Assembly: GCA_016794465.1 (NCBI GenBank)
Contig: JAEUKA010000111.1
Coordinates: 62,001-126,000, forward strand
DNA: 64,000 nucleotides
Direction: 5' to 3'
Source of the DNA: Myxococcales bacterium
GTDB lineage: Bacteria > Myxococcota_A > Polyangia > Palsa-1104 > JAEUJZ01
Shown here: in pieces, positions 17,798 through 25,969 of the stretch
Layout: each line of letters starts with the position of its first letter
Position numbering within the stretch: the first letter of the stretch is position 1
Notes under the pieces: generated by a model
The model's input: the letters and a program-made list of their open reading frames with translations, nothing else
Database searches by the model: none
Told to the model about the DNA's origin: nothing
Position numbers and translations under genes: made by a program

Positions 17798-18428
17798 GGT
17801 CGTCCTCTGTCTGGCACTGGGGTTCGTTCTGAAGGACCGGGAGCTTCCGCTTGTCACAGCCGCAGGAAGCTGCGCTGGCCATGCGCTTCCTCTCGGTGGG
17901 AAGGGACTCTGTCGGGACTTCGATGAACAGCAGACCGTTCTCGACCTTCACCGGATAGTGCGCCAGGTTTTGGCCCTTCGGCGGCCCCTCGATTCCTTCG
18001 CCATGCGCATTGAACACCCCGTTGTGACAGGGACAGAAGAAGCGCTGCTTGGCGGACTCCCAATACACCTGACAGCCCATGTGCGGACAGGTGCTCGAGA
18101 GTGCGATGAAGCTCTCTGCGCTGCTTCCTTCGGCGATCCGTGCGACCGCGATCGCGGCTCCACTGGGCGCTTGAAACTTCAGCTGGCCACCACTTGCAAT
18201 CGCGCTGACTTGGCTGACAAAGAGCCACGCTTTTTGCTGTCGCTGAGTCGGATACAGATACGTGACGGCGTAGCCACCCAGTACTCCGTAACTTGCGCCC
18301 AGCGACAGTGCCACCCCAGTGTTTAGCGCCATCCCCAGCGCATCACGACGAGACGGCTCTGCGCTGCTACCCGGCGTCTTGTCGTCTCGATCTTCTCGAT
18401 CTGGTTCGGAACCGATCTTGCCTGCCAT
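17784..18428 (-). CDS. Rieske [2Fe-2S] protein of the cytochrome b complex
   Basis: 214 residues from the ATG at 18428, which has GGGAG about six bases upstream; a start at 18464 is possible. A Tat-like RRDALGMALNTG motif precedes the single membrane anchor (residues ~35-55). The cluster motifs are CPHMGC (C114, H116, C119) and CPCHNGVF (C132, C134, H135), so both ligand pairs and the disulfide pair are complete. A cysteine-containing tail (ASCGCDKRK) is unusual. It is the first gene of the Rieske-cytochrome b-octahaem operon. Confidence 0.93.
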   Translation of the reverse strand: MAGKIGSEPDREDRDDKTPGSSAEPSRRDALGMALNTGVALSLGASYGVLGGYAVTYLYPTQRQQKAWLFVSQVSAIASGGQLKFQAPSGAAIAVARIAEGSSAESFIALSSTCPHMGCQVYWESAKQRFFCPCHNGVFNAHGEGIEGPPKGQNLAHYPVKVENGLLFIEVPTESLPTERKRMASAASCGCDKRKLPVLQNEPQCQTEDDHEQA

Positions 18429-18610
18429 GGTTTCTCCCGTGGCCTTCGTAGACCAAACGTCCATTCGGGATGTATCACGATTTATGCTCAGGGAATACGT
18501 CTATTTCAGTGCCGACCAAAGTTTGCGAAAATCCACCTGATTTCGCCTGGCCGAACCGGCATAAGATGCGGCCGATGGTCGCTATGATGCGACCCAATGG
18601 TGACCCTTCG

Positions 18611-19264
18611 ATGAGTTCCTTTCAGCAGATCTATGACAGTGCCTGGCATCATCCTGGCGTGGCGTTTGTGGGCAGTGGTGTGGTGCTCCTGTGGGCACTG
18701 TGGCGACGACCGCCGGCCCTGGGAATGCTGCTGGGCTTGCAGCTGCTGATGATCATCGATGCGCTGTGTACCGGAGGTCTTGTGCCAATTCCGCACGCGT
18801 CCGGTTGGGGTCAGCTGGTGCCGGTGTTCTTTGTCGTGCAGGGAGACGCACGGTTCTATTTTCTGCTGGCAAAGGGTCGATTTTCTCGACGGAAAACGCT
18901 GGCATTGGCGCTGCTGGCGGGACTGTTCGTACCGCTCTGTAGTTATGCGCTGCATTCGCTCTTTCCGGAGCTGCTTCCCACGCGCCGGCACCTGTTCTTG
19001 ACCCATGAGCTACTCTTTTGCGGAGTCGTTTTGTCGCTGCTGTGGCGGCTACGATCGGTGGCCAGATCATCGAGCCTGAAATGGCAGCGCCGGCTCTGTC
19101 GGTTCGAGCTGCTGCAGTACGGACTGTGGGTCTTGTCCGATGTTCTTATATTATGCGGAATGGATATTGGTTTTGCGCTGCGGCTGGTTCCCAACCTGAT
19201 GTACTACGTGCTGTTTGTGCCGTTTGCGCTGGCCACGACTCCCGCTGCCGAGGCACGTACGTGA
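18611..19264 (+). CDS. Small polytopic membrane protein of unknown function
   Basis: About 217 residues from MSSFQQIYDS at 18611. Earlier in-frame ATGs exist, none with a convincing SD, so the start is uncertain. Five or six hydrophobic helices (for example GVVLLWALWRR, ALALLAGLFVPL, HELLFCGVVLSLLWRLR). No family motif recognised. It overlaps the following cytochrome c gene by four bases and is divergent from the Rieske operon, so it may be a membrane partner of the cytochrome. Confidence 0.55.
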   Translation: MSSFQQIYDSAWHHPGVAFVGSGVVLLWALWRRPPALGMLLGLQLLMIIDALCTGGLVPIPHASGWGQLVPVFFVVQGDARFYFLLAKGRFSRRKTLALALLAGLFVPLCSYALHSLFPELLPTRRHLFLTHELLFCGVVLSLLWRLRSVARSSSLKWQRRLCRFELLQYGLWVLSDVLILCGMDIGFALRLVPNLMYYVLFVPFALATTPAAEART

Positions 19265-20118
19265 GCCGAGTCAGACTCGGCATGGGAAGTCGCTGCGGAC
19301 TCCTCTGCGGACTCCTCTTCGGGCTCCTCTTCGGGCTCCTATCGGCTTGTCAGCGCGCGCAGAGTCCGTCGCAAGATGCCACGCTCGACTTTCTGCAAGA
19401 CGGAGTCCTGCTGCGAACCGTTTCGGTGCGGACGGCTGCCCAGCTGCAGCGCATCACGACGTTTGATCCGTACTACAAGAAGCAAAAGACGTTCCTGGCG
19501 GTACCGCTGCGCAGCGTCCTTTTGCTTGGCTTTGCGGGGCAAGATCTGCGACGTGAACAGCTGGTACTGCGGAGTCTGGATGGCTACACCGTTCCGATCG
19601 TGGGCGAGCGACTCCTCGAAGACGGCGCGTTCCTGGCGGTGGCAGATGGCGACTCGGCGCGCTGGGAGCCGATCGGGCCACAGCAGACTGATCCCGGACC
19701 CCTGTACCTGATCTGGACTGCTGCGCATCAGCAGGATCACGACTCCTATCCACGCCCGTGGCAGCTCAAAGGCATCGAGCTGGCTCGCTTCGAGCGGCTC
19801 TTTCCGCATGTTACACCGACGGGGATGCCCGACGATTCGCCGGCTCGGCGGGGGTTTGCGCTGTTTCGCGATCAGTGTCTGCGCTGTCATGCGATCAACC
19901 GCGAAGGGGGGCGGATCGGCCCAGACCTGAATGTGCCGCAGAGCATTGTGGAGTACCGACCTCTTCCGCAGATCCGTGAATACATCACAGACCCGCTGCG
20001 CTTTCGCTATAGCAACATGCCCGCGCATCCCCACCTGACCGTCGCTGACATCGATGCCATCGTGGCATACTTTTTTGCCATGAAAGATCGCAAGCACGAT
20101 CCGGAGCGCCGACCATGA
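19261..20118 (+). CDS. Cytochrome c lipoprotein with an N-terminal oxidoreductase-like domain
   Basis: 285 residues from a GTG at 19261 overlapping the previous stop (GTGA). The leader GLLCGLLFGLLFGLLSAC ends in a lipobox (LSAC), and its DNA is a four-copy 12-base tandem repeat. Residues ~30-175 resemble a small molybdopterin-oxidoreductase-like binding domain without cofactor residues (LDGYTVPIVGERLL, GPLYLIW). Residues ~190-285 are a class I cytochrome c with CLRCH, a GPDLN motif and the likely Met ligand in YSNMPAH. It probably sits on the outer face of a membrane and takes electrons from a respiratory complex. Confidence 0.78.
   Translation: MSRVRLGMGSRCGLLCGLLFGLLFGLLSACQRAQSPSQDATLDFLQDGVLLRTVSVRTAAQLQRITTFDPYYKKQKTFLAVPLRSVLLLGFAGQDLRREQLVLRSLDGYTVPIVGERLLEDGAFLAVADGDSARWEPIGPQQTDPGPLYLIWTAAHQQDHDSYPRPWQLKGIELARFERLFPHVTPTGMPDDSPARRGFALFRDQCLRCHAINREGGRIGPDLNVPQSIVEYRPLPQIREYITDPLRFRYSNMPAHPHLTVADIDAIVAYFFAMKDRKHDPERRP
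19293..19340 (+). repeat. 12-base tandem repeat inside a signal-peptide coding region
   Basis: Four contiguous 12-base units: two of CTGCGGACTCCT, then two of CTTCGGGCTCCT. Each encodes one four-residue step of the leader hydrophobic core (LRTP in the wrong frame, CGLL/FGLL in the used frame). Loss or gain of one unit would change the length of the hydrophobic core by four residues without a frameshift. Confidence 0.85.
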
Positions 20119-21131
20119 CAGAGACAGCAGAGCTTCTGGCCGAGCGCCTGCATGCTCTGCCCAGCGTGCTTGCCACCATGCTGTTGAAGCCGGAGATTCC
20201 GTCGCTGACGCGAGCCGATCAGCCGATCTGGGTGACCGGGGGCGGGATGTCGGAAGGTCCGGGACGATTCCTGGTGGCGCTGCTTCAGCAGTCTGGACTG
20301 TGGGCGGACTTTGTCCCGCTGTCAGAGTTTGTGGCGCCGACACTTCGCTGCAGCGACGGGACGCTGGTACTCCTATCGCAAGGTCTGGCACCAAACGCGC
20401 GCTTTCCACTGCGCCATGTTCGATCGTTCCGGAAGACGCTGCTGCTGACCTCTGTGCTGGCTGATGCGGACTCTCCCCTGGGTAGCGCGCCGCGCGAGCT
20501 GGCAGTGGCGATGGCACAAGGGGTAGAGGTGCTGACTCTGCCTCCGCAGGAGGAGTCCGGACTGCTGCTACGGGTGATCGGTCCGACGGTGCAGGCGCTG
20601 GCGGTGGCGGCTCTGGCTGGGACTCCCTGGCAGGCTCTGCAAGAGATTCCTACACTGTATGAAGCACTCCTTTCTGCGCCTCCTATGGGCTCTCTGCTTC
20701 GCAACGGAGAGCGGGAGCAGCTGGCGCTGATTGCCGGTGGTCGTTATGGTGCGGCCTGCTTTGGTCTGCGCTGGAAGCTGCTGGAAGGACTGCTGGCTGG
20801 TGATCCGCCGATCTGGGATCTGTTGCAGGTCGCGCATGGACCCCTCCAGAGCTTGTGGAGTACTCCGTATACCTTGGTGGTGCTGATGCGCGATGAGGCT
20901 CCCTATGAAGCGCAGCTTGTGGACAGTCTCCGTCGAGTATTGCGTCCAGAGCTGCACCGAATCGTGCCGCTGCGGGCGCAGAAGCTGCCGGGATTTTTGG
21001 CCTATTTCGAGCACTCTGCGCAGCTGGATGCGCTGCTGCTGGATGCAGTGCGGGTCACGGAACTGGACTTGATCGAGTGGCCAAGTCGTGGGAAAGACGA
21101 TGCGCTGTATCAGCTCTGCCCGGTTTCGTAG
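20115..21131 (+). CDS. SIS-domain (phosphosugar isomerase-like) protein
   Basis: 338 residues, starting four bases inside the cytochrome gene (ATGA). The pattern IWVTGGGMSEGPGRFLVALLQ with a following SEFVAP resembles the first SIS (sugar isomerase) domain of GlmS-type proteins, and a second weaker SIS-like half follows. There is no glutamine amidotransferase domain. The role is unknown; the coupling to the cytochrome c lipoprotein gene is unexpected. Confidence 0.55.
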   Translation: MTETAELLAERLHALPSVLATMLLKPEIPSLTRADQPIWVTGGGMSEGPGRFLVALLQQSGLWADFVPLSEFVAPTLRCSDGTLVLLSQGLAPNARFPLRHVRSFRKTLLLTSVLADADSPLGSAPRELAVAMAQGVEVLTLPPQEESGLLLRVIGPTVQALAVAALAGTPWQALQEIPTLYEALLSAPPMGSLLRNGEREQLALIAGGRYGAACFGLRWKLLEGLLAGDPPIWDLLQVAHGPLQSLWSTPYTLVVLMRDEAPYEAQLVDSLRRVLRPELHRIVPLRAQKLPGFLAYFEHSAQLDALLLDAVRVTELDLIEWPSRGKDDALYQLCPVS

Positions 21132-21234
21132 CGGATGCTTGCCCAAGATTCGCTCTGACGGTTCCTACCAAGGTGGCGCGAACCAAACGGCGCCAGCAGA
21201 GTGATTCCAACCAGCAGGAACAAGGAGAATGAAG

Positions 21235-21660
21235 ATGAACGGGTTCACGGTCTATGCACGTCGCTTGGTACGCTTCGGGAGTCTGTGGGGAGCGCTGATC
21301 CTGTGCGTCAGCTGCTCGGATACGGTGGTGGTTCAGCCGGATCTGGCGCTGGCCTGTACGCAGACTGGACCGACGGCCTGCAAGGTGGATGGGATGATGC
21401 CGCCACCGGACGGAATGATGCCGCCACCGGACGGAATGATGCCGCCGCCGGATGGAATGATGCCAACGACCTGCACGATGGACGCAGACTGTAGCGGCAA
21501 GTGTCCGGTCGGCGCAAAGGGCTGTAAGTGTGCGGCCCCCCCGATGGGAACAGGAATGATCTGTACGCCTACCTGTACCGTCACTGCCGACTGTCCCAAA
21601 CCGCCGATGGGAACCGTTACCTGTGACACAGCCAAGGGAGTCTGTGTGCGCATGCCCTAG
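21235..21660 (+). CDS. Small repeat-containing lipoprotein
   Basis: 141 residues from the ATG at 21235, seven bases after AAGGAG (an ATG at 21229 is too close to it). The signal ends in a lipobox LCVSC. Residues ~45-70 are three copies of MMPPPDG plus a partial fourth. Then come cysteine-rich stretches (CTMDADCSGKCPVGAKGCKC, and CTVTADC). No family recognised. This is the style of exported low-complexity lipoproteins common in deltaproteobacteria. Confidence 0.7.
   Translation: MNGFTVYARRLVRFGSLWGALILCVSCSDTVVVQPDLALACTQTGPTACKVDGMMPPPDGMMPPPDGMMPPPDGMMPTTCTMDADCSGKCPVGAKGCKCAAPPMGTGMICTPTCTVTADCPKPPMGTVTCDTAKGVCVRMP
21388..21468 (+). repeat. 21-base coding tandem repeat (MMPPPDG)
   Basis: Three near-identical 21-base units built on ATGATGCCGCCACCGGACGG, with only third-position changes, and a fourth degenerate unit. 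It lies in the small lipoprotein gene between the lipobox and the Cys-rich part. Confidence 0.8.
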
Positions 21661-21702
21661 CAGGACTTGCGCAGGTGTCACGCACGTGGATCGGGCGCTA
21701 CT

Positions 21703-22941
21703 CTACTGCTCACTGTGGGAGGAGTCTGCGCAGGCGCGGCGAATCACTTCATAGATCGATCGGTGATTCTGAAGCTGATGGTGCAGGATGCCGCCGAAGC
21801 GGAGTGTCTCGACGGCAAAGTGTGAGGTATGTGTCACCGGACCCTGACTGCTGGGGACTCGGACCAGCAAGTCTCCCACAATCCTTCCGACAGGATGATC
21901 GGGATCTTGGGTCACGGTGGCCGACACAAAGTGGTAACAGACATGGGAGAGCAGCGGCACTTCTTGCTGGCCCTCACTGCGCAGGGCATCGGGATCGCGA
22001 TCGAGCCAGTCCTCGTCGAGAAGTGCGCCATGCCGCAGGTCTTTGATGCCCGCACTGCGACCCGCCAAGATGCGCGCAGGAATCCGGGTTCCTGGCAGAG
22101 CAATTGCTCCCAGCACATGCGTCAGCACGTTGCCAAGCTTCTCCAGTGGTGCACCGCGATGCGGAGATCCCAGACAGAAGACGTGCCGCACCAGCGTCGG
22201 CCAGCGCAGTCCAGCGAGCGTTCCGTAGTGACAGGCACTGCGCGAAAGGAGTCCGCCCATGCTGTGTCCGATGATCACCAGCTCGGTCACAGGGGTCGGA
22301 TAGGCGAGCAGGAATCGCTCTAACTCCGTCGCCAACAGCCGACCATTTTCCGAGACATGGCGGCCAGAGTTATAGCGGAGCCAGACCGGCGTATAGCCGA
22401 GATCGCGCGCGAGCAGTTTTCCAAAACATACGTCCGCTTCCCCGTGATACGTCTCTGCCGACAGACACCAGGACCACTCTGTGGCCGCCAGTCCATGCAC
22501 AAACAGAGCCACTTTCGAGCTGGGGTTTGGGAGTGCTTGCTTCAGCGCATCGCTCGTCGGTACTACATAGGAATCACCCACCCGAAAGCTCATTCCTAGA
22601 TCGAGTCCGTTGCCGCTTTGATGCAGATGATCTCCTACCACTCCGTTGACCACTCCGAGCGCGGCATCAGCAGCCCAGCGCGCGGTCTTGGTCACATCGG
22701 ATCGCATCTCAACAGCGGCCTCACGTACCGCCACAGAAGACGACTGCGCAGCGGAAGAGGAAACACGTAGCTGCTCGGCCAGATCTAGTCCCGCGTCGGT
22801 CACCACCTGGACCGCACGATTCACTTGCTGGACCGTATCGAGCACGCCATGGGTTGAAAGCACAATCCCTTCCCGAATCAGCTCCGTGGTGAGCTGAACT
22901 GCATCGTGCAAAAGTGTCTTGACTCCGCGAGCTTGCCGCAT
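21703..22941 (-). CDS. Alpha/beta hydrolase, lipase-like
   Basis: About 412 residues from MRQARGVK at 22941; an upstream ATG at 23034 would run into the divergent gene. The oxyanion and nucleophile motifs are plain: ALFVHGLAATEW and the elbow GHSMGG (Ser nucleophile). LGSPHRGAPLEKLGN follows, as in PGAP1/triacylglycerol-lipase-like proteins. A helical N-terminal ~130-residue extension is not part of the hydrolase fold. It probably acts on lipid or ester substrates. Convergent with the small lipoprotein gene and divergent from the GH5 gene. Confidence 0.8.
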   Translation of the reverse strand: MRQARGVKTLLHDAVQLTTELIREGIVLSTHGVLDTVQQVNRAVQVVTDAGLDLAEQLRVSSSAAQSSSVAVREAAVEMRSDVTKTARWAADAALGVVNGVVGDHLHQSGNGLDLGMSFRVGDSYVVPTSDALKQALPNPSSKVALFVHGLAATEWSWCLSAETYHGEADVCFGKLLARDLGYTPVWLRYNSGRHVSENGRLLATELERFLLAYPTPVTELVIIGHSMGGLLSRSACHYGTLAGLRWPTLVRHVFCLGSPHRGAPLEKLGNVLTHVLGAIALPGTRIPARILAGRSAGIKDLRHGALLDEDWLDRDPDALRSEGQQEVPLLSHVCYHFVSATVTQDPDHPVGRIVGDLLVRVPSSQGPVTHTSHFAVETLRFGGILHHQLQNHRSIYEVIRRACADSSHSEQ

Positions 22942-23007
22942 GTCCGCCAGCCTATCGCCTTTTGTGGCGGTTGCGGTAGAGTGTCGGCAAGAGAGTCGGA
23001 GGAGTCG

Positions 23008-24876
23008 ATGCGAACCCACGGGCGCTGGATTCAAGATGAGGAGGGGCGGACGCTGCTCCTGCGCGGAGTCAATCTGTCAGGGAGTGCCAAGGTCCCCGTC
23101 GTGCCGAGCGGAGGAAGTCATCTGCGGCAAGGACTGGAGTCTCCGGAGTCCGCTTCGTTTGTCGGTCGTCCGCTGGCAATTGCGGAAGCGGATGAGCACT
23201 TCGCTCGGCTGCGCGCTTTTGGTCATCACTTCCTGCGCCTGGTCATTACTTGGGAGGCGATTGAGCATGCCGGTCCGGGTCAGTATGACCGTGCCTACCT
23301 CGACTATCTGCGCGCGCTGGTAGAGCAAGCGGGGCGCTATGATCTGCAAGTCTTTGTCGATCCGCATCAAGATGTCTGGAGTCGCTTTACCGGCGGTGAT
23401 GGCGCGCCTGCGTGGACGCTCGATGCAGTCGGAATGCGGCGTGAACATTTGGTCGATTGCGGAGCAGCGGTGGTGCACGCGTATCATCAAGGTCCGCTGC
23501 CCGCGATGATCTGGCCGACGAACTACGTCAAGCTTGGCGCAGCCACGATGTTCACTCTGTTCTTTGGTGGGAATGACTTTGCGCCGTCGCTGCTGATAGA
23601 TGGCGAGCCGGTTCAGGAGTACTTACAGCGGCACTATGTCGCCGCGATCTGTGAAGTGGCGCGGACCCTGCACGGACTCCCAAACGTCTCTGGCTACGGC
23701 ACCATGAACGAGCCGAGTGCGGGTCTGATTGGCGTACGTGATCTACAGCAGCCGATGCCGGGAATGGTTGCCAAAGGACCGTCACCTTCGCCCCTTCAGT
23801 CGATGGCTGCCGCCGCTGGCTTTGCGCAGGAAGTTCCAGTCTGGGAGTTCTCTGCTTCGTTTATGGGAGAGGTTGGAACCACCGTCCTAAATCCCCAGCA
23901 GGTGTCTCTGTGGCGCAGTCCAGAGTCCGATCCATGGCGACGAGAGGGAGTCTGGGATGTCGTCGATTCCCAGCCACGGATCATCAAGCCGGATCACTTT
24001 GCGATCGTTCGAGGTCGTCCGGTGTGCTTTTCCGATGACTACCTAAAGCCGCTTTTGCTGCGGGTCCTGCGCGAGGTTCGCAAGACGGACACGGGAACGC
24101 TCATCTTCTTTGAAGGACCGCCTGCCCCCGTCGGACAGCCGCCTGCTTGGGGTGACACTGATCCCGGCGGAGTGGTGCATGCCGGACATTTTTATGACGG
24201 CATGGCGCTGATGAGCAAACACTACGATCCTGAGTTCACGATTGACACCCTGCGGATGCAGCCGGTGTTCGGTCGTGAGCAGGTCGAGACAGCGTATGCC
24301 GAGCAGATTGGCGCGCTGGCCGACCACCTTCCCAGTGTGCCGTTTCTCCTCGGAGAGTTTGGGATTCCGTTCGATCTGGATGGTGGTCGATCCTTCCAGA
24401 CTGGCGATTACTCTGCGCAGGAAGCGGCGCTGGATGGTTACTTTCAGGCGCTCGATCGCAACCTCGTTTCGGGAACGCTGTGGAACTACACCCCTGACAA
24501 TGATCAAGAGCATGGCGATCAGTGGAACGGGGAAGATCTGTCGATCTATAGCCGCTCCGCAGTGCGTGGCACTGGCGATCTATATGATGGTGGCAGAGCC
24601 CTGGCTTCCGTCGTCCGTCCGTATGCCAAAGCGTGCGCAGGGACTCCGCTCGCGATGTCGTTTTCACGCACCAGCCGCCGCTTTCACTTGCGCATCCAGC
24701 GCAGCAGCACAGTCAGCGCACCGACCATAATATTCATTCCCAAGTACCAATATCCAAGCGGATTTTCTGTCGAAGTCTCGACGGGAACCTGGGAATATGA
24801 GGAGTCTAAAGAGCTTCTTATTTGGCACGCTGCTCCTGATGATACAGAGCAGTCTCTTCAGGTTATGCCGCGCTAA
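23008..24876 (+). CDS. Glycoside hydrolase family 5, endoglycoceramidase/glucosylceramidase-like
   Basis: 622 residues from the ATG at 23008, preceded by GGAG. The start of the TIM barrel reads LLLRGVNLSGSAKVPV; the acid/base Glu is in YGTMNEPSAG and the nucleophile Glu in LLGEFGIPFDL, both intact. FFEGPPAPVGQP and the C-terminal beta domain (about residues 535-620) match the glycosylceramidase-like branch of GH5. No signal peptide is visible, so it may act inside the cell. Its last 14 bases overlap the end of the kinase-like gene on the opposite strand. Confidence 0.83.
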   Translation: MRTHGRWIQDEEGRTLLLRGVNLSGSAKVPVVPSGGSHLRQGLESPESASFVGRPLAIAEADEHFARLRAFGHHFLRLVITWEAIEHAGPGQYDRAYLDYLRALVEQAGRYDLQVFVDPHQDVWSRFTGGDGAPAWTLDAVGMRREHLVDCGAAVVHAYHQGPLPAMIWPTNYVKLGAATMFTLFFGGNDFAPSLLIDGEPVQEYLQRHYVAAICEVARTLHGLPNVSGYGTMNEPSAGLIGVRDLQQPMPGMVAKGPSPSPLQSMAAAAGFAQEVPVWEFSASFMGEVGTTVLNPQQVSLWRSPESDPWRREGVWDVVDSQPRIIKPDHFAIVRGRPVCFSDDYLKPLLLRVLREVRKTDTGTLIFFEGPPAPVGQPPAWGDTDPGGVVHAGHFYDGMALMSKHYDPEFTIDTLRMQPVFGREQVETAYAEQIGALADHLPSVPFLLGEFGIPFDLDGGRSFQTGDYSAQEAALDGYFQALDRNLVSGTLWNYTPDNDQEHGDQWNGEDLSIYSRSAVRGTGDLYDGGRALASVVRPYAKACAGTPLAMSFSRTSRRFHLRIQRSSTVSAPTIIFIPKYQYPSGFSVEVSTGTWEYEESKELLIWHAAPDDTEQSLQVMPR

Positions 24877-25969
24877 ACGCTGACTGCACCAGCGACTCTG
24901 CCTCCCGTCGCTGCATCACCAGGCTCTGGGCCAGAGCCAGCTGGCCTTGGGCTCGCACGTAGTTGTGGGCAGCTCGGCTCTCATAGCGTGAAGGGTCGTA
25001 ACGGAAGTAGCTCTGGTTCACCACATCGGCGGCAAAGCGCGCTGCCAGCTGGGTGGTGATGCGCAGTGTTCCCAGGATCAGATAGTCGCGTTCCTCGACG
25101 GCAATGAACGACCTTGCGATCCGCATATACCCTTGCAGGACGCGCTGTAGCAGGCTCAGATCGAACTGGGGATCGGTCCGATCTTCCCCTGCGGGATTGC
25201 ACCAAGAGCGCAGCGCATCACCCAGCTCAAGTCCCAAAGGAAGCTGCGCCAGCGTGTCGAGATCGAGCAGACAGAGTCCCTGTCCATCGTCGCCAAAGCG
25301 CAGGTTGTTCAGCTTGAGATCGCCGTGACAGATGCGCAGTGGACCTGGCACTTGCAACGGAATGTCGCGCGCCAGCGTGAAGATGGAATCGGCCAGGGCA
25401 AAGAAACCAGGCGGTGTCTCGTGCGCAGGTTCAGACTGCGCTTTGTCGACGGCAACAGCCAAGTTCCGCAGGTGTCTCTGTAGATCATGGGCACCGGCAC
25501 GAACAAAGTGGAAGCGATGCTGCAGATCGGACACTGCGGTGTGAAAGCGCGCGGTCAGCTCCCCAGCCGGCGCGGCGAGCGCTTCGGTCATCTTGGCAAA
25601 TGTCTGACCTTCAACATAGGTCAGCATCCGCCACACTCCGCCAGCGTCGCCCGGACCCAGATCCACGGCCAGCTGATCATCGCGCGTTCGGATCAAGAGG
25701 GGTGTACAGAGCTGCTTGCGGACAAGGTGTCGCGTCACCGCTTCGATGTCGTGATGAACCGCAACTCCGAACAGCGGATTGACCCGCTGCAGCACCGCGC
25801 AAGCGACTCCTTTGGGAGCAGAAGTCTCGACGAGAAAGGTATCGTTGATGAGTCCATCCCCAAGTGGCCGGATGGTGTAGGAGTCGTCCCGCTGCGAGTC
25901 GAAGGAAGCGCCCTCGATCGCAGCGTAGTAGGACAGTGCCGCGCGGGCGGTCTGTAGCAGTGCGGTCAC
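24863..25969 (-). CDS. Aminoglycoside-phosphotransferase-fold kinase, sugar/hexosamine kinase-like
   Basis: 368 residues. It carries the APH catalytic motif ICHGDLKLNNLRF (Asp base, Asn metal ligand) and LCLLDLDTLAQLPLGLELGD as the DFG-equivalent. The opening PLGDGLINDTFLVE and VLQRVNPLFG match the N-acetylhexosamine kinase (NahK)-like branch. It would phosphorylate a sugar or amino sugar. It starts four bases inside the transketolase end (ATGA), so the two form a carbohydrate operon, and it faces the GH5 gene. Confidence 0.75.
   Translation of the reverse strand: MTALLQTARAALSYYAAIEGASFDSQRDDSYTIRPLGDGLINDTFLVETSAPKGVACAVLQRVNPLFGVAVHHDIEAVTRHLVRKQLCTPLLIRTRDDQLAVDLGPGDAGGVWRMLTYVEGQTFAKMTEALAAPAGELTARFHTAVSDLQHRFHFVRAGAHDLQRHLRNLAVAVDKAQSEPAHETPPGFFALADSIFTLARDIPLQVPGPLRICHGDLKLNNLRFGDDGQGLCLLDLDTLAQLPLGLELGDALRSWCNPAGEDRTDPQFDLSLLQRVLQGYMRIARSFIAVEERDYLILGTLRITTQLAARFAADVVNQSYFRYDPSRYESRAAHNYVRAQGQLALAQSLVMQRREAESLVQSAFSAA

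Noticed and set aside
19339..20517. Minus-strand open frame of 392 codons opposite the cytochrome c lipoprotein and SIS genes
   Set aside because: It spans two genes with recognisable motifs and has no coherent domain.
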